DNA of 64,000 bases, taken from contig NZ_CP047357.1 of assembly GCF_030408835.1 (NCBI RefSeq), positions 1,736,001 to 1,800,000 of the forward strand. The letters are read 5' to 3'. The translations under genes were made by a program, and so were the position numbers. This DNA is from Corynebacterium freneyi (lineage in GTDB: Bacteria; Actinomycetota; Actinomycetes; Mycobacteriales; Mycobacteriaceae). Shown one piece after another: positions 35,730 through 47,206 of the stretch. Below the pieces are notes generated by a model. The model was given only the letters and a program-made list of their open reading frames with translations, ran no database searches and had not been told where the DNA came from. How positions within the stretch are numbered: position 1 is the stretch's first letter; every line of letters starts with the position of its first letter.

Positions 35730-36731
35730 ATGGATACCAACGACAACGCCCGCCCCTCCCGCAGCGACGGCGCGCACCACGCGTCCGCACAAGTGGACGG
35801 CCCGGCGACCACCACGAACCCCCGTCCCCCGACGGTCGGCGGCACCGTCGCCAACGTCGTCCGCGGCGGCCTCATCGGCCTGGCGGAGACGGTCCCCGGC
35901 GTGTCCGGCGGCACCGTCGCCCTGATCACGGGCATCTACGAGCGTTTGATCGCGTCGGCGAAGCACATCACGGAGATCCCGAAGGATCTGGCGACGAAGG
36001 GCGATTGGCGCGCGTCGGCCCGCAAGATCGATTGGTGGCTGCTGCTGCCGGTCGCCGTCGGCATGCTGGCGGCGGTTTTCTCCATGGCCGGCATCATGGA
36101 GTCCTTCGTCACGGATAAGCCGGTGGCGTCGAAGGCCCTGTTCATGGGCATGATCGCCATGTCGGCGCTCATTCCGTTCCAGGAGGTGCGCCCGGGTGCG
36201 CTGGACCGGCCGGGGGTGCGCGGCAAGGCGTTGGCGGTCTTCGTGCTCTTCGCGGTGGGCACGTTCTGGTTGACGTCGCTGCCGCAGTCCACCTCGTCGT
36301 CGGATCCGGCGCTGTGGGTGGTGTTCCTCGCCGCGTCGGTGGCGATTTGCGCGCTCGTTCTGCCGGGCGTGTCCGGTTCGTTCTTCCTGCTCGTGGTCGG
36401 TCTGTACGCGCCGACGATGGCGGCGGTCGACCAGCGCAATTTCGCGTACCTGGGCACGTTCATGCTCGGCGCGCTGGTGGGCATCGTCCTGTTCGTCCGT
36501 CTGCTGGAGTGGCTGTTGGCGCACAAGCACACGGTGACGATGATGGCGATGGCGGGTCTGCTGCTCGGTTCGCTGCGCGCCCTGTGGCCGTGGCAGGCCG
36601 AGGACGGTTCGATGCTGCGCGCCGGCGACGATTGGCCGATGGCCCTGGGACTGTTCCTGTTGGGGGCGTTCATCGTCGGCATCGTCGCGTGGGTGCAGCA
36701 CCGTTTCTCTGAGCCGGAGTCGGTGCGCTAG
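35730..36731 (+). CDS. DUF368 family membrane protein (polyprenyl-phosphate transporter type)
   Basis: A 333-residue protein with a hydrophilic N-terminal 35 residues and about eight hydrophobic segments. Two glycine-rich repeats, ETVPGVSGGTVALITG near 54 and LVLPGVSGSFFLLVVG near 212, define the DUF368 family. Members (PopT) return undecaprenyl phosphate across the membrane for cell wall synthesis; in corynebacteria the lipid would be decaprenyl phosphate. No operon partner is seen. Confidence 0.9.
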   Translation: MDTNDNARPSRSDGAHHASAQVDGPATTTNPRPPTVGGTVANVVRGGLIGLAETVPGVSGGTVALITGIYERLIASAKHITEIPKDLATKGDWRASARKIDWWLLLPVAVGMLAAVFSMAGIMESFVTDKPVASKALFMGMIAMSALIPFQEVRPGALDRPGVRGKALAVFVLFAVGTFWLTSLPQSTSSSDPALWVVFLAASVAICALVLPGVSGSFFLLVVGLYAPTMAAVDQRNFAYLGTFMLGALVGIVLFVRLLEWLLAHKHTVTMMAMAGLLLGSLRALWPWQAEDGSMLRAGDDWPMALGLFLLGAFIVGIVAWVQHRFSEPESVR

Positions 36732-36785
36732 TATTCTTCACGTTGCTTTGCGACGGCCCGCGCCGGGAGTGAAGCGACCTGGAGC

Positions 36786-36859
36786 GCCCCCGTAGCCCAA
36801 TTGGCAGAGGCAGTGGATTCAAAACCCACACAGTGTGAGTTCGAGTCTCACCGGGGGCA
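36786..36859 (+). tRNA. tRNA with anticodon CAA (Leu by anticodon)
   Basis: A 74-base cloverleaf. The acceptor stem is GCCCCCG/CGGGGGC with discriminator A. D arm GCC/GGC; anticodon stem GTGGA/CCCAC with an A-C mismatch at its last pair; loop TTCAAAA with CAA at the anticodon; T arm GTGAG TTCGAGT CTCAC. The variable region is only ACAGT. Leucine tRNAs normally have a long variable arm, so this class I shape with a leucine anticodon is unusual. CCA is not encoded. A terminator follows 11 bases later. Confidence 0.88.
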
Positions 36860-36870
36860 CGGATAATTCG

Positions 36871-36908
36871 ACCCCGATCACTTGTCATTGCAGGTGGTCG
36901 GGGTTTTT
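36871..36908 (+). terminator. Rho-independent terminator after the tRNA
   Basis: ACCCCGATCAC (36871-36881) and GTGGTCGGGGT (36894-36904) form a stem with one mismatch, followed by TTTTT. Confidence 0.85.
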
Positions 36909-37067
36909 CCTGTTGTCGGGATGGCCCTGCGCCCACCCTGGGGAGGTCCCGATCGCGCACGGCCGGCAAAGGCCGGGCGGCAACCGGGGCGCGACCGGAT
37001 CCCGACCGGGGCGGTGACCTCGACCGATGCCCGCACAGGTCGCCGACGCCGTAGAGTGGACGGCACG

Positions 37068-37838
37068 ATGCGGAACGACGACACGGGCAACGACGACCGA
37101 GGACACGACGACATGGGCGCAGCAGACGACTTCGACGTCGACTACTCCGGGCCCGCGCCGTGGAAGAGGATCCTCGTGGCGGTCGCCGTGATCGTCGGCG
37201 TCATCGCGTTCATCGCCGCCATCGTCTGGCGCGGGTGGCCCGGCGTCGCCATCGGCGCCGCACTGGCCGGCGGCATGCTCTTGCCCGCCGGATGGTGGTT
37301 GTGGCACGAACATCGCGAACGACGCGCGGCCGCCGACCCCGAGGCGCCCGCCGCGGTCCTCGACCGGCGCTGGCGGTTCATCGCCCCCATCGCCGTGATC
37401 CTGCTCGCCGTCGGGTCCGTCCTCGCCTTCGCGCTGCCCGCCCCCGACGACGACGCCCCGCCCGTCGAAGAGGAGACCACCAGCCACCGGACTCCGCCGA
37501 AGCCCTCCTCGACGTCGAAGTCCCGATCGGCACCCCCGCGCACCACGACGACCTTCACGGAGACGACGACCACGCCGACATCGTCGGAAAGCTCGGAGCC
37601 CGACACGTCGACGTCGTCAAGCACCCGGCCGAGCACCGGCGAGTCCGGCACGACCACCGAACCCACCACCGCGCCGACGCAGTCGCCCGAGCCGACCACC
37701 CAACCGCCCGAGCCGACGACTCCGCCGACGCAACCGACCACCCAACCGACGCAGCCCACGCAGCCGCCCCCGCCGACCACCCAGCCGACGCAATCCGACC
37801 CGGCGGCCGGGGCCGCCCTCGCCCCGCTTCCCCAATAG
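37068..37838 (+). CDS. Membrane protein with a long Thr/Pro/Gln-rich tail
   Basis: About 256 residues. An acidic N terminus is followed by hydrophobic segments near 40-58, 62-82 and 108-130. Residues 140-256 are low complexity, first Thr/Ser-rich and then TQP/PEPTT repeats ending in an Ala/Pro stretch. Such tails span the cell wall in mycolata. No catalytic motif is seen and the family is unknown. ATG 37068 is chosen because a TAGAGT -10-like box (37052-37057) lies just upstream and upstream codons are Arg/Gly/Pro-rich. The tail contains one CGTCGTCAAGC motif. Confidence 0.7.
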   Translation: MRNDDTGNDDRGHDDMGAADDFDVDYSGPAPWKRILVAVAVIVGVIAFIAAIVWRGWPGVAIGAALAGGMLLPAGWWLWHEHRERRAAADPEAPAAVLDRRWRFIAPIAVILLAVGSVLAFALPAPDDDAPPVEEETTSHRTPPKPSSTSKSRSAPPRTTTTFTETTTTPTSSESSEPDTSTSSSTRPSTGESGTTTEPTTAPTQSPEPTTQPPEPTTPPTQPTTQPTQPTQPPPPTTQPTQSDPAAGAALAPLPQ

Positions 37839-37960
37839 CCGGTCCGCCACCGGCGCCATCCCCGATCCCGGATGCCGCGGCCGCCGGCGCGTCCATTAGG
37901 CTGTCTAAAACGAACCGACGGGCGAAAGGCGCCCGGCCGATCAACGAGGAGCCGACGCAG

Positions 37961-39241
<1,281 letters not shown>

Positions 39242-39252
39242 ACTCTTCTCAC

Positions 39253-40149
39253 ATGAGAAGATCCCTCGCCGCCGCCGCGGCCACGCTGGCGGCCGCACTG
39301 ACGCTGGGGTTGACCGGCTGCGTCACCAACGACGAAGGCGGTCACCCCGACGGGTGGGAACCGGTGTCCCCGGACCCCGTGCCCGAGCTCGCCGAACAGG
39401 TGCCGGAGGATATCCGGGCCCGCGGGACGATTTCGATCGGCACCAATCCCCCGTTCGCCCCGCTGGAGTTCAAGGACGCGAAGGGCGAGATCATCGGTTT
39501 CGACCTGGACCTCGCCCGCGCCGCCGCGCGGGTGCTCGACCTGGACCTCGTCGTCCGCGAGCAGGACTTCACGCTGATCCTGCCGTCGATTTCGGCCGGC
39601 ACGGTCGACTTCGGAGCCTCCGGGTTCACCAGCAACGAGGAACGTCGCCAGACGTACGACTTCGTCGACTACCTGGACACGGGCCTGCAGTGGGCCCGTC
39701 CGGCCGGTTCCGACGTCACCCCCGACGACGCCTGCGGGCTGGAGATCGCCGTCCAGCGCGGCACCGTCGCCGAAATGGAGGATCTGCCCGCCCGCAGCGA
39801 CGCGTGCGTCGAGGAGGGCAAGGCGCCGATCAAACGCCTGGCCTACCAGGACGCCGGCACCGCGGCGACGGCGGTGGTGCTCGGCCGCGCCGACGCCATC
39901 GCCGCCGACTCCCCCATTTCCGCATGGGCCGTCGCCCGCGCCGACGGGAAGCTGGAGATGGCCGGCGACATCTACGACGGCGCTCCCTTCGGCTGGCCGG
40001 TGCCCAAGGGATCCGAGTTGGGCCCGCTGCTGGCCGACGCGTTGCAGCACCTCATCGACACCGGTGAATACGAGCGAATCCTGACCATGTGGGGGCTCGA
40101 CGACGGCGCCGTGGACCAGGCGCGCATCAATGGAGAGGACATCCGATGA
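39253..40149 (+). CDS. Polar amino acid ABC transporter, substrate-binding lipoprotein
   Basis: A 298-residue family 3 solute-binding protein. A signal peptide ends in lipobox LTGC at residues 20-23. The mature protein opens with [35 protein letters not shown], the standard first lobe. It begins a three-gene operon with overlapping stop/start codons. A TAGACT box at 39239-39244, spanning the malic enzyme stop, suggests a leaderless start at 39253. Substrate is probably a polar amino acid, not defined further. Confidence 0.93.
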   Translation: MRRSLAAAAATLAAALTLGLTGCVTNDEGGHPDGWEPVSPDPVPELAEQVPEDIRARGTISIGTNPPFAPLEFKDAKGEIIGFDLDLARAAARVLDLDLVVREQDFTLILPSISAGTVDFGASGFTSNEERRQTYDFVDYLDTGLQWARPAGSDVTPDDACGLEIAVQRGTVAEMEDLPARSDACVEEGKAPIKRLAYQDAGTAATAVVLGRADAIAADSPISAWAVARADGKLEMAGDIYDGAPFGWPVPKGSELGPLLADALQHLIDTGEYERILTMWGLDDGAVDQARINGEDIR

Positions 40150-41123
40150 CGGAGACGACGAGCGGCGCCCGCCGCGAGCCGACCGAGCGCGAGCTCGACG
40201 CACCGATCAAGGCGAAGCCGCTGCCGCATCCGGGCAGGTGGATCGGTGCGGCGATCCTGTTGGCGTTGGCCGCGTGGTTCGTCATCGGCGCCGCGCGCAA
40301 CGAGGCGTACCACTGGGACGTGTACTTCAAGTACCTGCTGGACACCCGCATCGCCACGGCGGCGCTGCACACGCTGGCGTTGACGGTGCTGGCGATGCTC
40401 ATCGGCATCGTCGGAGGCGCGCTCATCGCCGTGCTGCGCATGTCGGAGAACCCGGTGCTGTCCTCCATTTCGTGGGTGTACCTGTGGATCTTCCGCGGCA
40501 CCCCGGTGTACGTGCAGCTGGTGTTCTGGGGCCTGTTGGGCACGATCTACAGCTCGGTGAACGTCGGTTTCGCCGAGATCGATCTGCAGTCCGCGCTGCA
40601 GAACACGTTCCTGCTCGCCGTGCTGGGCCTGGGCCTCAACGAGGCCGCGTACATGGCCGAGATCGTCCGCGCCGGCATTCAGGCGGTGCCGGAGGGCCAG
40701 ACGGAGGCGTCGAAGGCGCTGGGCATGAGCTGGGGCATGACCATTCGCCGCACCATTCTGCCGCAGGCGATGCGCATCATCATTCCGCCCACGGGCAACG
40801 AGTTCATTTCGCTGCTGAAGACCACGTCGCTGGTCGTGGCGGTGCCCTACACCGCGGAGCTGTACGGACGCGCGACGGACATCGCCAACGAGCTGTTCCT
40901 GCCGGTGCCGATGCTGCTGGTCGCCGCCACCTGGTACCTGGTCATCACGTCGATTCTGATGGTCGGCCAGCATTACCTGGAGAAGCACTTCGCCAAGGGC
41001 GCAACGCGCAATCTCACCGCCCGCCAGCTTGCGGCGCTGGCCGATGCCGAGGGCGTGCCCCCGGTCAACGCCCGCGTCGTGGAGAAGTCCGAGCGCGCCA
41101 ACTACGAGGAGGATCAGCGATGA
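40146..41123 (+). CDS. Polar amino acid ABC transporter, permease
   Basis: A 325-residue permease of the His/Glu/Gln family. About five hydrophobic segments and the coupling loop near 195-225 ([24 protein letters not shown]) are clear. The N-terminal 30 residues and a C-terminal 45-residue hydrophilic tail extend the usual length. The start overlaps the preceding stop (ATGA). It forms the membrane channel with the flanking binding protein and ATPase. Confidence 0.94.
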   Translation: MTETTSGARREPTERELDAPIKAKPLPHPGRWIGAAILLALAAWFVIGAARNEAYHWDVYFKYLLDTRIATAALHTLALTVLAMLIGIVGGALIAVLRMSENPVLSSISWVYLWIFRGTPVYVQLVFWGLLGTIYSSVNVGFAEIDLQSALQNTFLLAVLGLGLNEAAYMAEIVRAGIQAVPEGQTEASKALGMSWGMTIRRTILPQAMRIIIPPTGNEFISLLKTTSLVVAVPYTAELYGRATDIANELFLPVPMLLVAATWYLVITSILMVGQHYLEKHFAKGATRNLTARQLAALADAEGVPPVNARVVEKSERANYEEDQR

Positions 41124-41929
41124 GCCCGGCCACCGCACACGGCCCCGCCACCGGAGGCACCGGTGCCGAACGTCCCATGGTCGAGGCGCGCCACGTGCGC
41201 AAGTCCTTCGGCCGCCTGGAGGTGCTCAAGGGCATCGACCTGGAGGTGCCCCGCGGCACGGTCACGTGTCTGATCGGCCCGTCCGGTTCGGGCAAGTCGA
41301 CGCTGTTGCGCTGCGTCAATCATCTGGAGCGGGTCACCGCCGGCCGCTTGTACGTCGACGGCGAGTTGATCGGCTACCGCGAGCGCGATGGCGTCCTGCA
41401 TGAGATTTCGCCGCGGGAAGCCGCCCGTCAGCGCGCGGACATCGGCATGGTGTTCCAGAACTTCAATCTCTTCCCGCACCGCACGGTGCTGGGCAACATC
41501 ATCGAGGCCCCGATGCACGTCAAGGGCGTCACGCAGGGCGCGGCCTCGGAGCGGGCGATGGAGCTGCTCAACCAGGTTGGTCTGGCCCACAAGGCCGATG
41601 CGTACCCGGTGCAGCTTTCGGGTGGCCAGCAGCAGCGCGTGGCCATCGCCAGGGCGTTGGCCATGGATCCGAAGCTGATGCTTTTCGACGAGCCGACGTC
41701 CGCCCTGGACCCCGAACTCGTCGGTGATGTTCTCGCAGTCATGCGCGGCCTGGCCGATGACGGCATGACGATGATGGTGGTCACCCATGAGATGGCGTTC
41801 GCCCGCGAAGTCGCCGACCGGGTGGTTTTCATGGACGACGGCACCGTCGTCGAGTCGGGAACGCCCGACGAGGTTCTGGGAAATCCCCGCGAGGAGCGGA
41901 CGAAGTCGTTCCTGTCGTCGCTGTTCTAG
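41120..41929 (+). CDS. Polar amino acid ABC transporter, ATP-binding protein
   Basis: A 269-residue ABC ATPase. Walker [10 protein letters not shown] near 54, Q-loop FQNFNLFPH, signature [15 protein letters not shown] near 170, Walker [13 protein letters not shown], and the H-loop THEMAF are present. The start overlaps the permease stop (ATGA). Its own stop (41927-41929) overlaps the stop of an IS481 transposase remnant on the other strand, so an insertion happened right at the end of this operon without damaging it. Confidence 0.96.
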   Translation: MSPATAHGPATGGTGAERPMVEARHVRKSFGRLEVLKGIDLEVPRGTVTCLIGPSGSGKSTLLRCVNHLERVTAGRLYVDGELIGYRERDGVLHEISPREAARQRADIGMVFQNFNLFPHRTVLGNIIEAPMHVKGVTQGAASERAMELLNQVGLAHKADAYPVQLSGGQQQRVAIARALAMDPKLMLFDEPTSALDPELVGDVLAVMRGLADDGMTMMVVTHEMAFAREVADRVVFMDDGTVVESGTPDEVLGNPREERTKSFLSSLF

Positions 41930-42142
41930 ATGTACTGACCGGGGAGGTTAGTTAACCGGGACACCGGTGAAAGACCCCCACACGCGGAATGGGGCCGGTG
42001 GTGATTGTAATCGTGCAGCCACCGGCCCATTGTCACTGATGACCCGGGCGGCGACCTCGGAGATGGGATCGCCGTCGTCGACGACGAGGCGGGCTACTTG
42101 AAGTCGGTGTCGGGGCGTGAGCGCTGCGTTAGGGTGAGCCAC
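41926..42142 (-). pseudogene. Internally deleted IS481-family transposase (scar)
   Basis: Starting at GTG 42142, with AGGAGG just upstream, the frame reads VAHPNAALTPRHRLQVARLV...EVAAR, the start of an IS481 transposase. It runs straight into VISDNG, the second catalytic Asp motif, then in another frame into WLHDYNHHRPHSACGG...SRLTNLPGQY and a TAG at 41926-41928, the normal C terminus. Two internal deletions removed most of the gene. GAAGACCTCC at 42144-42153 and GGAGGTCTTC at 42195-42204 form an inverted repeat beside it. Confidence 0.75.
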
Positions 42143-42352
42143 AGAAGACCTCCTGTGTGGCTGGGTTGGATTAAGGCACTTCCCATTCCACATTGGAGGT
42201 CTTCGTCATGTGGTCGGATCGCATAGATTCGACCAACGTCTCCGGCCAGTACACCTAGCGGCATGATGACCGAATCCAGCCGAAGCGCTACATGCCGCTT
42301 ATTGCACCAGGACACACAGCCTATGAACTCATACCCTCCAGCCTGGCGAACG

Positions 42353-42670
42353 TCATTTCCAACGAAGGAATACTTGCGCAGAAAAAACCAGAAATAGCGA
42401 GAGGAGCGCTAGAGCCCCGATGTGATTATCACCTGCAGCAATATTATAGTAAACAATTGTACCAACGGTAACCATCGCAGCTATCGACGCAAGAACCAGT
42501 TGCAATAATTGCACGTCACGCAGGCGCCCCATAGCGATCAGGCCAGCCACAAGCCAAAAACAACACAATACAGGCACCATTTCGACACTATCTAAGTAAT
42601 CACCTAAAATCCAGAAGACACCAGCAGTCAGGGTAGCCAGGGTAAAACTGATCAGAATTTTCCTAGACAT
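42353..42670 (-). CDS. Small integral membrane protein, low-GC
   Basis: About 105 residues (ATG 42670; an ATG at 42700 would add ten). Four hydrophobic segments fill nearly the whole protein, with a short Lys/Arg-containing N terminus. No family was recognised. The DNA is much poorer in GC than the rest of the window and the codon use follows that, so it was probably acquired. It lies beside the IS481 scar. Confidence 0.55.
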   Translation of the reverse strand: MSRKILISFTLATLTAGVFWILGDYLDSVEMVPVLCCFWLVAGLIAMGRLRDVQLLQLVLASIAAMVTVGTIVYYNIAAGDNHIGALALLSLFLVFSAQVFLRWK

Positions 42671-43120
42671 CTCGAACCACAATGCCCTAACACTTAACAT
42701 CTCGCCGACACGGGCAATATCGAACTCCCCATTCGAGAAACCAACTCCTGGCCGATTTTCCTATCCCCGCGCTTTACATCGCGGATATCCGGATCAGTCG
42801 GCACCATAGATGACGAATCCCCTAAACCTGATGCGAACCTTCTTAGGAGAAAGATACTCCCAAATAAAGCCGCAGCACAACGGGCGAGGCTCCCCTCGTT
42901 GAGGGTTCACGTGACTTCGTGCCCCCAAGGTCCGGAAAGATATTTCCGGTCTCCGAAGACTCTGCTGCCTCGGTACTTTCGGGCGGCGGTCGCGCCTGCC
43001 ACACCCCCTGGGTTCGATCGCGATCTCGAACAACCGGAAGGCCGCAGCTCGGATCTTCTACTGCGGTTTCGTCATCCTCAACACTGAACTGACCTGACTA
43101 CACCGAGTCGGAGACATTCC
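42671..43120. other. Low-GC region without a convincing gene
   Basis: About 450 bases of reduced GC between the small membrane gene and the TauE/SafE gene. Reading frames are short. A frame near 43010-43085 (SNNRKAAARIFYCGFVILNTELT) looks like a protein remnant but could not be assigned. No terminator or repeat was recognised. Confidence 0.4.
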
Positions 43121-43876
43121 CTAAGCCATCCCCACCAGGCCACGGACCAACGTCACCGCCGCTCCGGTGGAGGCGACGATCAGCGCCAATCGGCGGGCCT
43201 TGCGCACGTCGGTGCGCTTGGCGATGGCGGTGCCGACCTTCAGTCCCACCACCATGCCGACGACGCCGATGACCCAAACGTGCCACGGTGCCTGCGGGAT
43301 GATCGGCTCGGCGGCGGACAATTCCTTCACGGTCAGCGACAGGGCCCCGGAGACGAAGAACAGCGGCTGCAACGTCGCCGCGAACGTCTTCTGCGGCCAC
43401 CGGCTGGCCTGCGCGTAGACGGTGATGGCCGGCCCGGCGATGCCGGCCAGGGTGTTCATGAACCCGCCGACCGCACCGGAAGCCATCGCGTAGCGGCGGC
43501 CGTCGATGCGCACGTGCTCGGGCATGACCGTCGTCACCGTCAGCCCCAGCAGCACGAGCCCGCCGACGATGACCTGCAGCGGCGCCGTCGGCGTGTTGTG
43601 CACGACCCAGGCGCCCGGGATCGCCCCGACGAGCATCACCGGGCCGATCAACCAGAACTTCCGCCAGTCGACGTTGTCGCGCACCGACAGCGTCTGGAAG
43701 ATCGCGTTGACGGTCGCGAGCACGTTGATGATCAACACGCCCGCCACCGGACCGACGATGAGACTCAGCACCGGCGCGCCGATGAGCCCGAGCCCCATGC
43801 CGGACACCCGCTGGAGGCACGCCCCCACCAGGGCGACAACGGCGATGACGAGCAACGCCCACGTCGAAAGGTCCAT
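43121..43876 (-). CDS. TauE/SafE family sulfite exporter-type permease
   Basis: A 251-residue protein with about eight hydrophobic segments in two halves. Glycine-rich stretches GLIGAPVLSLIVGPVAG near 30 and SGAVGGFMNTLAGIAGPAITVYA near 135 are the family hallmarks. Members move sulfite, sulfoacetate or other organosulfur anions; substrate unknown here. The ATG at 43876 lies two bases after an eight-base stem whose left arm contains GGGGAG, the likely ribosome site. It follows gdhA on the same strand with a 71-base gap. Confidence 0.88.
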   Translation of the reverse strand: MDLSTWALLVIAVVALVGACLQRVSGMGLGLIGAPVLSLIVGPVAGVLIINVLATVNAIFQTLSVRDNVDWRKFWLIGPVMLVGAIPGAWVVHNTPTAPLQVIVGGLVLLGLTVTTVMPEHVRIDGRRYAMASGAVGGFMNTLAGIAGPAITVYAQASRWPQKTFAATLQPLFFVSGALSLTVKELSAAEPIIPQAPWHVWVIGVVGMVVGLKVGTAIAKRTDVRKARRLALIVASTGAAVTLVRGLVGMA

Positions 43877-43900
43877 GGCCGGGGATGTTACTCCCCGGCC
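43877..43900 (-). promoter_or_regulatory. Hairpin directly before the TauE/SafE start codon
   Basis: GGCCGGGG (43877-43884) and CCCCGGCC (43893-43900) pair perfectly around an eight-base loop. On the minus strand the stem holds the purine-rich GGGGAG and ends at the start codon. It could end gdhA transcription, hide the ribosome site, or both. Confidence 0.4.
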
Positions 43901-43947
43901 CGGGAACCGTCCGACGCGGGCGCGGGTCGCGGTGAAGCGGGAAAACG

Positions 43948-45636
<1,689 letters not shown>

Positions 45637-46020
45637 TCAGGGCCGGACGGCGACCATCCAGGGGTAGCGGGCGACGTTTTCGAGCATGTCGTCGAACTGG
45701 CGGAGCACGGGATCGTCGGGAAGCGGGGCGGCGGGGGTCAGCAGACGCGACAGGTCCATGGTCAGGGCGTTGAGGGAGCCCTGCAAGCCGGCGAGGTCGA
45801 GCGTGTAGCGGCGCATGACGCGATCGCCGACGGGCTCGTCGGGGTTTTCGCGTTCCCACTGCTCGATCAACTGCTCGTCGACGGGGGCGTCGGAGACGAT
45901 GACGTCGGCGTCGGAAATCTTGCCCTCGGATTCCAGCTGGCCCAGCCGCGCGGAGAAGGCGCGGGCGAGGTCGTCGGAGTCGGCGGGCGGAACAAGGCAA
46001 TCGAAGACGATGGCAGGCAT
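45637..46020 (-). CDS. Conserved hypothetical protein, 127 residues
   Basis: Starts at ATG 46020 and runs to 45637. It is soluble, acidic, without signal peptide or membrane segment, opening with MPAIVFDCLVPPADSDDLARAF. Residues 60-75 (EQWERENPDEPVGDRVMRRYTLDL) are the most distinctive. I recognise no family. It is divergent to the glycerate kinase gene and coded with typical host codon use. Confidence 0.65.
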   Translation of the reverse strand: MPAIVFDCLVPPADSDDLARAFSARLGQLESEGKISDADVIVSDAPVDEQLIEQWERENPDEPVGDRVMRRYTLDLAGLQGSLNALTMDLSRLLTPAAPLPDDPVLRQFDDMLENVARYPWMVAVRP

Positions 46021-46066
46021 GCCGGTAAGGGTACCCTCACTCGGCGCGGTGCGCCATGATGGGGCC

Positions 46067-47197
46067 ATGGACACCAACCCCGCCGTCGACCCGGAGTTCA
46101 CCGTCATCTGTTGTCCGGACAGTTTCAAGGGCACAGCCACCGCCGACGAAGCCGCCGAGGCGATGGCCGCGGGCGTGCGCGACGCGGGCGCGACGGCGGT
46201 CACCGTGCCCATGGCCGACGGCGGCGAGGGCACGGCCGAATTGTTGGCGCGGGCGTGGGCGACCGACGAAGCGGTGGCCCACGACGTCGACGCCGTGGAT
46301 GCGATCGGCCGCCCGATCACGGCCCGCTGGTGGGAACCGGCGCCGGGCCGTGCGGTGCTCGATCTGGCGTCCGCGTCGGGATTGCCGGCGGTGGCCGACT
46401 CCCCCGACGCCCTCGGCGCCTCGACGTTCGGCACGGGTGAGGTGATCCTCGACGCGCTGGACCACGGGGCCACGGACCTCACGCTGTGCCTGGGCGGTTC
46501 GGCGACGACCGACGGCGGCGCCGGAATCGCCGTTGCGCTGGGTGGTCGGATCGTCGATGCGTCGGGCCGCGCCGTACCCAGGGGCGGCGGCGCGCTGGCC
46601 GGAGCCGACCGGCTCGACCTCACGGGGTTGGATCCGCGCGCCCGGCGCGCCACGTGGACGCTGGTCCTCGACGTCACGACGCCGCCGCGCGACGCCCCGA
46701 CCGTGTTCGGCCCGCAGAAGGGTGCGACGCCGGAACAGGTCCGCCATCTCACCGAGGCGCTGGTGAATTGGTGCCGCATCTGCGGCGTCGACCCGGATGA
46801 AGCCGGGTACGGCGCGGCGGGGGCAACGCCGGTGGGCATCTCCGCGGTGGCGGGAGCATCCCTTTCCACCGAAGGGGGCGCGGCGCTGCTGGGACGCGCC
46901 ACCGGCCTCGACGAGGCGATGTCCGCCGCGTCATGCGACCTCATTCTCACCGGCGAAGGTTCCGTCGACGCCCAGAGCCACGTGGGCAAGGTCGTCGGCT
47001 GGGTCGTCGACCACGCCGGCGCGCCGGTTCACGTCATCGGCGGAGTGGTGGATGAGGAGGCGGTCGTCGTCAAGCACGCGACGGGGGCCACGGCCCTGCC
47101 GGGCCCGATGGAGCACACCCGGAAGCAACTGCGCGCCGCCGCATACGAGGCGACGGTGCGGGCGGCGCGGAAAGCGGGGCGGGCGCGGCGGCCGTAA
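46067..47197 (+). CDS. glxK: Glycerate kinase
   Basis: A 376-residue glycerate kinase of the GlxK/GarK type, phosphorylating D-glycerate. The N-terminal PDSFKGTATADEAAEAM, PMADGGEGTAELL near 50 and LTLCLGGSATTDGGAGIAVALGG near 145 are family hallmarks; LILTGEGSVDAQSHVGKV lies near 305. A GTG at 46049 could extend it by six residues. A TACCCT box is at 46032-46037. It may form a unit with the following DUF4921 gene, nine bases downstream, although that gene has its own -10-like box. Confidence 0.93.
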   Translation: MDTNPAVDPEFTVICCPDSFKGTATADEAAEAMAAGVRDAGATAVTVPMADGGEGTAELLARAWATDEAVAHDVDAVDAIGRPITARWWEPAPGRAVLDLASASGLPAVADSPDALGASTFGTGEVILDALDHGATDLTLCLGGSATTDGGAGIAVALGGRIVDASGRAVPRGGGALAGADRLDLTGLDPRARRATWTLVLDVTTPPRDAPTVFGPQKGATPEQVRHLTEALVNWCRICGVDPDEAGYGAAGATPVGISAVAGASLSTEGGAALLGRATGLDEAMSAASCDLILTGEGSVDAQSHVGKVVGWVVDHAGAPVHVIGGVVDEEAVVVKHATGATALPGPMEHTRKQLRAAAYEATVRAARKAGRARRP

Positions 47198-47206
47198 TCT
47201 GGTGAC

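Noticed and set aside
41992..42028. Hairpin GGGCCGGTGG/CCACCGGCCC as terminator of the ABC operon
   Set aside because: The sequence encodes the conserved WLHDYNHHRPHS segment of the IS481 remnant, so the pairing is likely a by-product of the coding sequence; no T run follows.
42794..43033. Possible small gene on the minus strand
   Set aside because: Arg/Pro/Cys-rich translation with no hydrophobic core or motif, and no ribosome site; treated as non-coding.
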